Source: Nematostella vectensis (Eukaryota; Cnidaria; Anthozoa; Actiniaria; Edwardsiidae). Taken from it: 64,000 nt of DNA. The notes under the pieces are model-generated. The model did not search any database. It had not been told where the DNA came from and was given only the letters and a program-made list of their open reading frames with translations. A program made the position numbers and the translations under genes. The stretch covers positions 3,792,498-3,856,497 of the forward strand of contig NC_064045.1 of the NCBI RefSeq assembly GCF_932526225.1, in the 5' to 3' direction. The first letter of the stretch is position 1. The number at the start of each line of letters is the position of its first letter. Positions 48,680 to 62,200 of the stretch are shown piece after piece.

Positions 48680-51600
48680 TCATTCCATCATCCCAGACAT
48701 CTGTTGAAGTTGACGAGCTAAACCTTTATTGGCAAAGTCTGCTGCAGTCCTCTTTTCCTACACATGAAAACAGAAAACTGTTAAGTAACCCGTATAATCC
48801 GCAGAGGAACAATGAGTGGCCCATTTTTGTCTCCACTTTGAGCAAATAATTCTCAACCGTATATTGGCGCTTATCACTACACTTGCAGGAGTATCCGAAA
48901 TTTCGGATATTTTTGCCGAAGTTTGATTACGGTTTCCCAGGGGGTGGACTCTCTAGAAAAGTAGACAGGGGTGATCGTACTATCTTTTAGGGTATAAAAT
49001 TTTGACAAAGTGCTATCCCTTAGGAAGTGTTGAAGGATTTTTCCAATTCTGCTATCTCTTAGGGTATAAAATGGGACCAACTGCTATTCCTAAGGGGGTG
49101 TTTAATGCTTTTTTTCTGATTCTGCTATATCTTAGGGTTAAAAATTCCATTAACCACACACAAGCCTGTGATAGTTCTCATACAGCTCAATCATTTTTGC
49201 AAAACAGCTTTTTTTTTTTAGACATGAACATACCTTATTTTTAATGGATATATCTGCCCCATGCTCGACAAGTATGACAGCCACCTCAGATCTCTCCTCT
49301 TCACATGCCATATGCCTGTAAAAAAGCAACTTTATCTACTGTATTTACCCGCGTATAAGACGCCCCCACGTATGAGCCGCACCCCAAATTTTGACCTCAA
49401 AATAGTAAGAAATAGTCAATATTCAAATATTTTCGGGCTACAGCAATTCCAGAAATAAATAATGCCAAAAGCGAATTCGCAGTCAGTTAGTGAACGATTC
49501 AATAGAACTAAAACCAAGGTATTTCGATTTGTTTACAGTAATTATCAATATTTCATTCTATATACATTAATTTATTTATACAGGAATTATCGTTATCTAA
49601 CACTAAAATATATACAATACACCTCAATACTATGAAAAGAATCCAGAGTCTGACACAAATGATCAATTGACCAATTATAGAGAATCTTTTGTATTCCTTA
49701 TATTATGCAAATTATAAAAAGTGGCGTTCCACGTAAAAGACGCACCCTATTTTTGAAGGTCATTTCAAAGTGAAAAAAGTGCAGCTTTAATAAAAATAAT
49801 ACAAATATGACAAATCATACAGTTAACATCAAACAGGTGAGTACCCTGTATTTGCTGAGAGGGGGATGCGCAATCAAAGGAATCTTATAAAAAAGGATAG
49901 TATTTGACAATGCTATGGCCAAGAGGATGGTACGCTCACCCTGTGTACCTCCCTGTGACGTGCCTGCCAAATCATACAGACGTAGGATATACAGTAAGTA
50001 TACTGTACGGTACTTACAGTGGAGTATTCCCTTCTATGTCTTGGGCATTGCAGTCAGCTTTGTAATCTAGTAAGAGCTTCACTAATTTTAAATGACCTCT
50101 GCAAGTGAAAAAAGAGAAGGAAATCAGTTTTGGTGTAGATCAAATGTAAGAGCATTTTTCGAGGGGGGGGGGGGGGGAAGGGAACCTAGATAATAATACT
50201 ACTGTATGTTTGATTATAAACATTTATATCCTGGATAGTTTTGTTGGTATAAGATCAGGGGGAACCCATTGCCATGGCTTCATCAGAATGATTTTTGGTC
50301 AATCTCTACCTGTATACTCTTCCTGTTCCTAAAATACAGACAATAAATCATAAAGTATCAGAATATGGGTGGTTTACAGCCGAGAACAACTGAAAACTTT
50401 CCGCTCATGTATATAGTCAATAATTGCCTTCTATTGCTCTTAACCACAAAAAGGTGATGATTGATTCAAGTTAATCTATGTTTGGGTACCATCACAATAC
50501 CTGGATGCTGCTCTGTGTAATGGTGAAGCAAGACCTGTTTTATCCTGGGCATTGACAGTGGCTCCATGCCGTAGTAAAATATCAGCAATCTAGAGAGGGA
50601 ATACACCCTTTGTGTCAGGCAGACTGGATTTTTAACTTTGGGGAGGGGGCACTTCAGGGGGGTGTTAACCTTTTTGAAGATTATTGTCTTGTATCATCTA
50701 TTTGTAAAACTGCAAGAAGTGTTTGATATAATATATTATATTATGTTTGTTTTGGTGGAAAATCTTGTAAGCAACTATAAACAAATGTGTCCAGTATTTC
50801 AAGATGAAAATAGAGTTTAGGTTCTAGAGGATCTGACCTCATATCTGTTTTTAGAAGCAGCATAATGGAGGCTTGTCTGGCCATTCTGGTTTGATGCATT
50901 AACATCAGCATCGTGTGCAATAAGCTGGGCAACAATATCGTCTCGTCCAGCAGATGATGCAATCATCAGAGGAGTCCAACCACACTGAAACAAAATCATC
51001 ACATGATGCAATTATCACAGGGGCCCAACCATATTGAAACAAACCTATCACTATCATATGATGCAATCATCAGAGTAGAGCCACACTGAAGCAAAATCAT
51101 TGTTATTAATGCTATAGTTTTTGGCAGTGGCAAAATGCCTGAGAGTTGGGAGAAATGAAATGAAATCACAATTTTAGTTAAACTTAGGAATTTGCTACAA
51201 TCTGCTCTGGTAATGTTTTTTATAGTGTATACAAGCAACATAATACATTCAAAACCCACAACAAACTGCAATTCAGAATGGCTTGCCTTTTATCAACAAA
51301 TATAGAATACTGTACTTTTCAAACAAGGTGGCATATTCAGTTTCAGGTCATACAGACCCAGAATAGCAGTGTAAACAATTTTGGCAAAGCCAATCACGCA
51401 AATGCAAAGCCAATTGTGAAAAAAAAAATACCCATGAACCCACTTTTGCTTGAAAAACATCCATAAGCACAACACTCAACTATGCCCCAATAGACTTAAT
51501 GATGTCCTAGGGCACTCTTCCAATATGCTAATAGTTGTATTTTTTATTAAAAATACAAGCAACCATCAACTTACGTGACAAGGGATAAGAGACTGCAAAG

Positions 51601-54600
51601 CAATGTTGGAATGCTTGGATACCGTTGACTATTAAATTCAGCGATGTGCGGCTGTACAAAACTCAAAATCAAAACTCATAGGAGAGGTCTCTGTTTTTGG
51701 TCTGTTGGTCTGTTTGGTCAGGTGACAATGGGTTCAATAAATAAAGTAAAGATACTTCATCGAGGGCCTTTCCTGGGTATTTAGAGATACTGCGATTGAC
51801 GTTTAGGCATTTCAAACTTGATACTCACGTCGTCTCGTTCATCTACGGGTGACCTAAGCTTAAGAAGATACGAAACGATCTCTGAGTGTCCACCAGATGC
51901 TGCCCAGTGCAAAGGGATTCGCTCGTCCTTTACAAAGAAAAACAAAGTAATGTTACTTATATGTTATAAAAGCACTGAAGAATAATTAAAATGTCTATTG
52001 ATGCTTAAATGCTTAAATGTTAGACCCTATTAAAGCTTGCGCTTATTTCTAGGGGGCGCCAAGGTATTATAGGCGGCGAAGGTGGCCAGGGATCCGTAAG
52101 GATCTTAAGACTGGCAGTGCACTTGATTTAAAGGAGTCAATCGACGAGGACTCGACAACCTCGGAGGGAAGCAAGTTCCAAGTCCTGATAGTTCTAGGAA
52201 AAAAAGAGTATGAGTGGGAAAGTACATTGGACTGAATCTGGTTATATTTAGAGGAGTTAGTTCTGGACCGTCGAAGGTTTGGCTGAAATTGTTGAGGTAG
52301 AGCAATGTTCACTAAATTGTTGCGGATTTTATAGAAGAGGCATAGTTGGGCGAGCTGACGTCGCACTTCAAGCGAGTCCCAATTCAGGGATTTAACAAGG
52401 TCAGATGAGCTTGCCCTGGGGTCGTAGGTACCAGTAACGAAACGCGCCGCATTTTTCTGCACTTGCTCTAATTTGTTGATGTCTCTATCCGTGAAGGGGT
52501 TCCATACTGGAGAAGCATATTCCATGACCGGTCTTATCATTGAAAAGTACGCACGTTCCTTTACACTCTGAGAACAGGGTTTAAGGGTACGTCGTAATAA
52601 TCCAAGAGTCTTGTTGGCTTTCAAAGAGACTTTACAACAATGCCTACTCCAGCGGAGATCGTGTGCAACGCGGATCCCTAGATAGTCATGCTCGTCTGTA
52701 GAATTCAGGAGCTGGGAGCCTAGCGAGTAGTTGAACAAGCTGCTATTTCTCTTCAAGGTGATCGGCAGTAATTGGCATTTAGAGGCATTAAACTCCATCT
52801 GCCAAGTCCGAGCCCAGGCTTCAAGGTTGCAGAGATCGTGTTGGAGGGACACATGGTCAGCTGGAGATCGAATGGTCCTGTAGACCACTGTGTCATCTGC
52901 AAATAGGCGAGTTACCGAGCTGCATTAGTCAACAATGTCGTTAATGAACACAAGAAAGAGGGTTGGGCCAAGCACGGTCCCCTGGGGGACACCTGATGTC
53001 ACAGGAACCTGACTGGAATGGGACCCGTCAACTACTACGAACTGATTTCGGTTGTTTAGAAAGGCTTCAATCCAACCAAGAGTCTTTCCACGTATGCCAC
53101 AGTGATGTAGTTTGTGGGATAGCTTTGCGTGGGACACCTTGTCGAAGGCCTTGCTAAAGTCGAGCATAATGGCATCTACCTGGCCATGAGAATTAAGTGT
53201 GCTGGCCCAGTCATGTGTAGCAAGAATCAATTGAGTCTCACAGGAGAAACCGCTGCGGAAGCCATGTTGCAGGTCTGACAGGATATTAAAAGCAGATAGA
53301 TGTTTGTTTAAATGGCTTAGCACAATGTGTTCCATGACTTTACAGGAGAGGCACGTAAGAGAGATAGGGCGGTAATTGCCGGGGTTGTCACGGTTATCCT
53401 TCTTGTGGACTGGGACTACTTTGGCGGTAGACCAGTCTAGAGGGAGCGTCCCCTTATCGTAACTCTGTTGGAAGATGATGCATAACATGTTGGCTAGGTA
53501 GTTTGACAAGTCGTGTAGGATGCGTGCTGGAAGTTCATCAGGGCCTGAGGCCTTGCATGTCTGCATATTGTCTAGTTGTTTTTTAATGCCAGTAGGGGTG
53601 AAAATGATATCACTAATATGCGGAAACGGGCTTGGGCCAAGTCCAGGGAGAACTCCGTCGTCCACAGTGAACACACTTTGGAACTGCTTGTTGAGAACCT
53701 GAGCTTTGTCGCGCGGGGATATGGAGACACCATCGTTAGACCTTAGTGAAGGGATGTCTGATACTTCTGATCGACGGCTCTTAACGTAGTTCCAAAATTT
53801 CTTTGGATTTGAAACTAGGCTGCCGCCCACAACTTCGTTCAGGTGGTGATTATGAGCTTCTTTTAGTGCCTTGGTAACCTTGTTACGATATTTCCTGTAA
53901 GCCAACCAGGCAGGCGAAGACGGTGACTTGTCCCCAGAATGCTTTGCCCTGCGAAGGAGGCGTTCGCGCTTGCGTATCTGCCGCTTAAGTGCCCTGTTCA
54001 ACCAAGGGACGTCTGGTTTGCGTTTGGTCATTTTATGAGGGACATTTGCGTCGATTGCTGATTTAATACCCGTTTTAAAGATTGACCAGTTTTCCTCAAC
54101 AGATCGAGAGAGCGGTGAGACCATGAAGGATTGATTAAGCAAGTCCATGTCGTGTTGGAGACCTTCCAAGTTCATCCGGTCAAACAAGTACACCTTATGG
54201 GGGGTTCTGGTTGCACGCCGTGGGTTAGTGTTGATATAGAAATGTACTAGATCGTGGTCGCTCATGCCAGGATGAACAGAGACGTCTGAGACAAGAGAAG
54301 GAACTGACGAGCAAACAAAGTCCAGTGTCTTCAGTGAGGCAGGGCGAGTTGGATCGGAAACATACTGTGTGAGGGTGTGGTCATCAATAAAGTCAAGTAA
54401 CTTATTCATCAATGAGGCAGTGGCCGGGTTGGTAATAACAGGAGGGCTGACCTTCCAGTTTATATCCCCACAGTTAAAGTCGCCTGCAATCACGACGTTG
54501 GGATGGGACTTTTTCTGCTTGTCAAACACCCTCAGTAGAGCCTGGGAGAGAAGATCGATGCGGGAAGCGGGCGCGAGAGGAGGTTTGTAAAAGGAGCATA

Positions 54601-55903
54601 AATGCACAAATTTCCGCCGAGATGTCTGAATAGAGACCCAAAGCGACTCGTCCTCAGGATCAGTTGATATATTATCCAGTGGGTGTGAGACAATTGGAGA
54701 TCTTACAGCGATAAAAGTACCTCCACCACCGCAGTCCTGGCGTTCTTTCCGATAGATAGTAAAGCCTTGGGGAAACGCAGAAGCTGATGGGACATCTCTA
54801 TTCAGTTTCGATTCACATCCAAAAATAATGTCCGGGTTATGATGAGACACAAGGCTAGCAAAGAGCGCAGATCTCTCAGCACTCAATATGCTGTTACAAT
54901 TGATGGACATACAACGCAGCTTGTGCTTTGGTGACGGTGTAAGCACAGGAGATGAAGAAGCGATCGGAGATGGAGTGGGATCGAGTCCAGGGCTGGCTGT
55001 AGAGGTGTTTTCAAGCAAACTGAAAGAGTTGAAACTGGAGATGTCCAGAGAACGACTGAACAGCGACGAGGAAAAGTTGGGCAAGCCACAGTTACAGCAG
55101 ATCCAGGTCGTATGAGAGTTATTAAGTCCCTGATAAATATGCATTGGTATCCGAAGACACTTGATATGATACCAAGTATCACAATCATCGCAGCAGATAG
55201 CGAGTTGGTTTGACTTAGTGGGCTTACTGCAACATTCACAGGGGAATTTCACAGGTCCAGGATTGAGAATGGATCCGTTGGAACTAATCACTAGCAGGAT
55301 CGAGAGCCAGCAGAACGATGAGGTCAGCGGTGCCGGGAATGGACGAAATACTGAACCAGTATGTTGCTTGGATGTAAAAAAGCACGCAATTGAAGCAGAA
55401 GATGGTAGTTGAATTGACGTAGGCTTCAACTTCAAAGTAGTAGAAGTAAAATGTTGATGGTAAAAGCCTCTTAATAGCAACGAGATGGATAATACTAACA
55501 AGGCGAATTTCATTGTTCCACACAAACAAGATGGCGGCCGTCCCAATGGCTACGATCGAGTCGAGGTTTCCGCCAAACTCGAAGGCAAATCACGACGGGA
55601 ACAGACCAAAAACCAGTCCAGAAGACAGACCAGAAGTTTAGTAAGCTGACTGAAGTAATTTGATATTAGTAGCTGCGGCTAAAGTAGGTTTCTGAGCAGA
55701 AAAAACGGAGCCCAAAAATACGTGACCGATCAAGTACAAGTGCCAGTGCCAGATGATTCAAGCACCGTGGTAGACTCTCCTAATTTAAAAAGCCCACTTG
55801 CCTGGTCTTTCTTCGTTAACAGGTTTATTTCTGCATCTAGTCTGCCCTTGACTTCACGAAATTTTCCCTCAAAGGCAAAGGAGGAGACCTCGATGTTTGA
55901 CAT
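48680..55903 (-). CDS. PSMD10: 26S proteasome assembly chaperone gankyrin (complete, 225 aa, 7 exons)
   Basis: Exons: 55802..55903, 51829..51927, 50838..50984, 50501..50589, 50018..50098, 49234..49315, 48680..48757. They sum to 678 nt and join in frame. The protein is a stack of ankyrin repeats: [90 protein letters not shown], ending [19 protein letters not shown]. Length, repeat order and exon borders match animal PSMD10, which chaperones assembly of the proteasome base with the ATPase Rpt3 (PSMC4). The first exon is chosen because MSNIEV...KKDQ joins DERIPLHWA in frame and at the expected place. Its donor is CAG|GCAAGT, a GC-AG intron. Intron 1 hosts LINE 2. The gene diverges from IDUA, 392 bp away. 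Confidence 0.95.
49336..49775. repeat. Element with 'cgtataagacgc' / 'cgtaaaagacgcaccc' motifs
   Basis: 'gtatttacccgcgtataagacgccccc' in pieces at 49340-49365 is echoed by 'ttccacgtaaaagacgcacccta' at about 49726-49748. Such motifs are typical of short non-autonomous DNA elements. It lies in PSMD10 intron 5 (between exons 49234..49315 and 50018..50098). The ends are not defined. Confidence 0.4.
49843..49971. mobile_element. MITE, CAGGCGCGTACCCAGG family, copy 4 (diverged)
   Basis: Has 'gagagggggatgcgcaatc', 'aggaatcttataaaaaagg', 'agtatttgacaatgct' and the end 'cctgtgacgtgcctgcc' in the order of the family. It lies in PSMD10 intron 5. Confidence 0.6.
52003..55600 (-). mobile_element. CR1-type LINE (LINE 2) inserted in PSMD10 intron 1
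   Basis: Reads on the minus strand, the same strand as PSMD10. The 3' end carries two copies of an 8-bp unit (gcttaaat, 52003-52018 on the plus strand) instead of poly(A), as CR1 elements do. The 5' part near 55527-55539 contains 'caagatggcggcc', matching a motif in LINE 1's leader. The exact 5' end and target-site duplication were not resolved. Confidence 0.8.
52067..55546 (-). pseudogene. LINE 2 ORF: PHD finger + APE + RT, one premature stop
   Basis: The frame runs from 55546 to 52067, broken only by a TAA at 52925-52927 just before the FADD catalytic box of the RT. A better start may be Met12 (55513), which opens a hydrophobic segment ([14 protein letters not shown]). A second hydrophobic stretch ends in [10 protein letters not shown] (89-98), a weak 2A-like motif. 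A PHD-type zinc finger follows (CECCSKPT...[13 protein letters not shown]...WICCNCG, 103-153). Then come an AP endonuclease ([30 protein letters not shown]) and RT motifs ([40 protein letters not shown], then FADD after the stop). The copy is otherwise intact and so young, but dead unless the stop is read through. Confidence 0.9.
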
Positions 55904-56295
55904 TTTGAAAGAAAAGTTAAGGAAGCTTGCTATGACAGTGCAAAATAAGATAATAACAAGGCGTTCCACTTTGAACAACAGGAAACCCATAACTAGAAGA
56001 CGTAACGGATGTCATTCTATTAAAAGTTCAAGGCTCGTTTAAAAAAAACTATATAACTTACTTATAAAATTTTCAGGGAATTTGAAAGTCTTTAATTTAA
56101 TTGTTTCTCCAAACATGATATTGCACATCGTTTGTGGAAAATGGAATAATGAACACTGCGGTTTGTTTTCGGGTTGCCTGTGTGCAGATGATTCATGTAC
56201 CTACCGCCAGGGCCAAAGAACGGCGACATGACTGTTTTGGGACCCTGTTTTGAAACTGTGTTTAAAAAACCGATGTCAGTAATCAGTTTATCACA
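55904..56295. promoter_or_regulatory. Shared PSMD10 / IDUA divergent promoter region
   Basis: 392 bases separate the PSMD10 ATG (minus) and the IDUA ATG (plus). No TATA box is convincing. A bidirectional promoter is inferred from the spacing alone. Confidence 0.5.
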
Positions 56296-59200
56296 ATGCT
56301 AGGGGCACTGAACTTATCTATTTTTCTTTTATTAAGCTTTATTTCCCTTGGACAACAAGAATCCACCAAGAAAGTTTACGCAACTAGCATTGACGCAAGT
56401 TCCAAGCTCAGTCAACTCGAGCATTTTTGGGAGAGCACAGGTTTCTGCCCGCCCGACCCCCATAAAGACTTCTACAAATTCGTCTCGACAAACGACATGG
56501 CACAAAACTTAGCCTACATCGGATCCGTCCCAAATCAGGGCATAAAACAAGTTCGTATACATTGGCTTTTGGACTTAATCTCGATGGAAACATTGCCAAA
56601 TGGGACAATGTCGTACGTCTACAAACACTTAGATGTTCTTCTTCATATGCTGCTAAAACATGGCTTAAAGCCTGGGTTTGAGATAATGGGAAATCCATCT
56701 GGGTTTTTTAAAGATTTTGATGATGCAGAAGAGATTTACGCATGGCGTGATATGGTCAAGGCACTAGCCGTGCATTTAATAGGTAATGTTATAGGGAATA
56801 CCATTAGCATTATCATGATTTTATCATCATCATCATATCAACATTTATCATCCTTTCAAAAACTAATTAAAGCTTCAATAACAGGCCAAGGGCAGGCCAC
56901 GGGGGCACAATACAGAAACAATAAAAAAAAATTTGGGGACATGGCCATGCCTCTACTGTTCATTGGTTATTTCCTTATAATTTTTTTAATATTGGCCCAG
57001 GTGCCCCAGGTGCTCTACCCTCTGCTACGTTCCTGAATAACCATTTCCTTGACTACATACTATTTAATCAAAATTATCAATATTTTTATGACCCATCAAT
57101 ATAATCATTATCAACATTTCTAACTTTATTTTCGCAAATTATTCAAAATCGCAAAATTAAAGTGATACAAAAATAAAGTGTAATAAGGTAACACATTTTT
57201 TGCCTAAAGAGCGTTATGGCATCACAGAGGTCTCTTCATGGAATTTTGAGTCCTGGAATGAGCCTCAAAACAAACAGCATTTTGATGGTCTTCATGTCAG
57301 TACTCAGGGATATCTGAACTACTATGACGCTAGCTCTGAGGGCTTGTATTTGGCAAACCCTGCCTTAAGGTTTGGAGGACCAGCCACAGGGAACCCATTG
57401 AAGCATCCTATATTCTGGGTAAGATACCTCTGGGTAAACTGTAATGTAGATTGAAATTTTTCCACCAAAACTCCACCTTCACATCTAAATGCTTTAGCCC
57501 TTATAAGTCAGTCCATTCCAGGCACATTTCCAGGATTGACTGAAGGGGTAGGGGGTGCGCAGTCATAGGAATCACACAAAAAAGTATTTGACGATCCTTT
57601 AATAAGAAATGACCCACTTTTTGCCGGCCAAGGGGGGTGCACGCGCACCCCCCTGTGTAGGTGCCTGCAACCCCCCTCCCCACACAGTAAAGTTTAGATT
57701 ACAACATAGGTATAATTTATTAAACCACTAGTCCCCTGTGCAACTCTTGATGGTGTTGATCAAGTAATGTGGATCACTGTGAGTACACATGCTTCCCCCA
57801 GGCACACACAATCTAGTCCCATCCTCGGATAACCAGGGCGTTGAGGTCAGCAAAACAAGGTGCTGGAACAAGGTAGCAGAGGGGTAGGAAGGGGGAGAGA
57901 AGAGAGAGGAGGCCTTGTTCTTAGAATTTGCATGTCATTTTAACTCTCACACAACTTATTTTTTAAACTTTTTCTCCAGACTCTTATAGACCACTGCTAT
58001 CAAGGCAAGAATTTCTTCTCACATCAAAAAAGAACTCGTCTGGACTACATTTCCTTCCACATCAAGGGGGGTGGCCATTCCATCTCAATCATAAATGATG
58101 AAGCTCTTGTACTAAAGAACCTCACAAAGTACTATCCTGAATTCTCTAGTATTCCAATCTATAACGATGAAGCTGATCCGCTGGTAGGGTGGAGTAAAGA
58201 GGAAGATTGGAGAGCTGATGTTTATTATGCTGCTGTTGTAGCAAAGGTATTGTAAGGTGTACCCAGAGAACAACACCCCTGTAATGTTGATAAAGTGATC
58301 TATGTAAGTAGGTAGATTTGCCAGCCGATGCATATTGCTTCTATCGGGGGTACCCAGAGAACAACACTAGGTCTCCTGTATTATTGATAAGTGATCTATG
58401 TATTTTTAAATACCTTAAAAGGAGGTAGATTTGCCAGCTGATCCATATTGTTTTTATTGTGACAACTGTGTTATTGATAGTGTTAAACCTGCAATCACCA
58501 CCTATCAGTTAGACCACCATAAATCATAGCCTTTTGACAAAAAGCGTCTTACACATGTTAGTGCAACTAGTTGTCAGTTATCATCATGTATGGTGTGCGA
58601 TAGTGGTTATGAAAGTTTGATATTTGAGTGAATTTGAATTTCAGATAATATCACAGCATCAAGGTGTCTTTAGAGGTGACACACGGATCCAGTAGGTGCA
58701 TTGTTGTTTAGTAACGGTACTCACGAAGCTAACTCAAGAGAATAGGAGGGGGCGCAAAGGGGGTGCGAAAACCGCAAAACCGCACAGAAAACCGCAGTCT
58801 AAAGAAGGAAAAAATATATGAAAAACCGCGCAAGATTAAGGCAAAACCGCATCTTGCAAACCCTTACGCCCCCCTCGAATAGTTATAGACGACCGCCAAC
58901 AAGCAAATACATCCATACAGTATGCTATAAACACATAAATATCGAGGAATTATTTAAATCTCATGTCGAGATAAATCCTTTGCCAATGGGTAAGATATGC
59001 TAATGGCGAACCAGAAATGATGAACAAAATCGCACGATAGCTGCTATCATGTGTTATCATTTTGAGTTAGAGGAAAAAAGCAATGCGCATACTTTAATTA
59101 TGAACCGCTTTATCAAATGGTATTACAAAAAACAACAAGCTTCGCGTGCAAGCGAACCCTCGCCATCAATTGGAATCAGAAGAAAATGTTTTAACATTCA

Positions 59201-62200
59201 GATAACATAATTGTTTGCATTGTAGGCAAACCTATCTGATCAATATGTTTGATCTCTGTTCAGATACAAACTGCTTAGTAACGATAACGCCTTTATCAGT
59301 TACCCGCCGGCATATTTTACCCAGCGAACATTGCTAGCGCGTTTCCAAATGAACACGTCACATCCGCGCAAGATAGAGTTCATCCGGAAATCCGTGCTAA
59401 GCATCATGGGACTGTTGTCGTTACTAGGCAACCAAGAATTGGCAGTAAACGTGTCGTCATCTGATCAGAAGGTAAGCCAATGACCTATTGTGCTTGTAGT
59501 GTTTTTGTTTTGTTTTTTTGTTTTTAGGTAGTATTGTTCGGGAACAGTAATTGCTTGTGAAGTAATATTTTGTCTGCGCAACTGATAAAGAAATTTAGAG
59601 ATCTGGCCACGCTCAAAATGGTAAAAAAAAAACCTCCCCCTACTGCTTAAGGCTGCCAGAAAGCCATATGTAACAAAAAAACTTAACCTTTTCTCTTTGT
59701 CACTGAGCTAACCCCCCCCCCCCCCCCCTTAGCAAAAAACTAGATCCCCCTTATGGGAGAATAAAATGGAAAGATGTGAAGGAGCTGTTAATTCAAACAA
59801 CTTATAGTCACAAGCAGCATCTATTACTCAATCTACCCTCCTCTCCCCATAATTAAGACCTGTTCTAAGAATTTCTGTTCACACCCCAGCGGGTTTCCAT
59901 AAATGCGACGAAAGAAGGTAATATATTTTTTAGACATGAGAGTCCTATCCTTTCTCAAGCTTAGTATTATTAACAGATGGTTATATTATATATTTTTTAT
60001 GTATGAGCGTTAATTTTTTTTACTAAGAGAAAGGGGCATATAAAGAAAAAGTTGTCGTTTTGGGGGTCTGGTACCGAGGAATCTTAGTTTCTTTTTAGAT
60101 ACTTTCTCCATTTACCAAGAATGGTCACAGTCACTGTTTTTCTCTTCTGATAACAAGTCATAAAGTTTATGAAGCCCCTGCGATACAACAACCTTAAAAA
60201 TGACAAGAATCATGCAACTTTTCCAAATAAGGAATATATTAGTTTCCTTATATGGAAGTGACCGCGTTTGGCAAAAACGACAATTTTTGGCTGAATTTTC
60301 TTGATATGGGTTGTTTGAAATGACTGGTTTTTAGGCATCCACGAACAAAACGTTTGGTGTCATTGCGTCTTCTTCCGGCTCCTCACCCGATGATCTGCAA
60401 CTGTCAGTGCTCTTCTACAACAGCAACGACACGTCCAACACAACCGGGCTCGCTGTGGTGTATGTCTGCATTTCTGGGATACCTGTGTTCAAGGATGCAA
60501 AGTTTGTGCTTTACCAGATGGACAATGAGCGCGGAAATCCCCACGGGATATGGGTGGGGATAGGACGACCTTTGTTCCCGACGGAAAAGGAATTTGCTAA
60601 AATGAGAGCCAATGAGGTAATCTGTCCCGCTTAGAGCCAAATATGAATCAAACAATTTTGCTTAAAAAACCACCATTTTCGTACTTGTTTTCCGTATTAG
60701 GATATTACACACCATATTTGGGAGCTCGCTTTGATCTTTTTTCGCTCTATTTAAAAGAGTGTAAATCGGGAGATTCCAGAATTCGTGTTTACTACACTAC
60801 GATTTTGCTGGCCGGCTTCTTGAAAAAGGGGTCTGGGCCCTAAATTTTTAGATTACCACAGGTTTCCCGCGCCCATTTAAGGCTCTTGATGGCAATTTAG
60901 AATGCGACAGCCAGTCGATTTTTTTATGATTTATTCTCCTGGAATAGTTTCCTCTCTGCTTTTTGTCATATTGTTTTCTTTGTTATGGCTTCGTCTTCAT
61001 ATCACCCTTACTATAATTAACGCCTTTTTCTTTCATATTTCCTTTCTAAAATCCCGACTGCTTGCCCACTTTTCGCCCAGATTATGCTGTCTTTTTTTTT
61101 TCTAAAGCACATCCGAATTAAAAAAAAATTGTGAGGCTTTAGTTCTGTTTGCATCTTAGTGATATGGCACTTTTTTTATTTTCGAGTAACATGTTATGTT
61201 ATGTCATGATACGTTAATATCTTTTATTTTTCTGCAGGAACCGGTGCGGACACGAGGGCCCAGTACCGTCAGTGTGGAACACCCAGACCAGTTTAAGAAC
61301 ACATTTGTTTTGCCTCTTCCAGGTGTAGCACTGCTTGTGCTTTGTGCAAAGCTGATAGCTCCCCCAGCCCAGGTAAACCAGAGGCAAAAAAGCCACCATC
61401 CTTAACATCACATCACCATCACCATCATCATCATCATTATCATTTCTATCACATCGCAATCATCATGATCACTATCGCCAATCTTTATCAAGGGAAGGGT
61501 CATGATTTATCTGGGGGGGGGGGGGACAGCTAAGTTGAATTGTTTTCTGGTTCAAAAATTGCGGCCATTCCTCCAATCTAAAGCACAAAAATGGTGACCC
61601 TCCCCCAGAACGAAAAGACCTAAAACAAAGCGTATTGGTTACTCTACCTGGATGCTCTACGTACGGCACGTTCTTCCAGGAGCACATTCTATAACCATGT
61701 GAGCACTCTATACGGTGCCAAGGCGATTGGGCACTTTGCCAAGAAAGAAATGCTTTATATTTCAGAGCCGTAGCAGGCCACGTAAGATTGGGGGGGGGGG
61801 GGGGGACAATACAGAAACATCAAGAAAATATCGATGGGGCACATGCCCTCAGTGCCCCACCCCTTGCTACAGCCCTGTATTTTGTTAACCGGATTTTATG
61901 CCTTTAATGTCGCTGTTTTCAGTATAATTGTGGGGAGAGGGGAGACAGACACCACCACCCTCCCTTCACACGTCTAATTATTGTGTGTGAGGGGGAGGGG
62001 AGGGGAAACTTTGACATTAATTTAAAATTAATAAAGCCAAGATAATTAATAACTGCCAAGATAATGTAGAAGCCACACTTTAGGCAGGCCCGTCGTACCC
62101 AGGATTTTTCTTGGAGGGGTGTGCGAAATCCGAAAAAGTGGACCTAATTTTTCCGGGGTAGAGAGTTCTCTGATAAAAATCTTACCACCAAGGCTGCCTT

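Noticed and set aside
56408-56698. Minus-strand ORF opposite IDUA exon 1
   Set aside because: Shadow of the well-supported IDUA coding exon.
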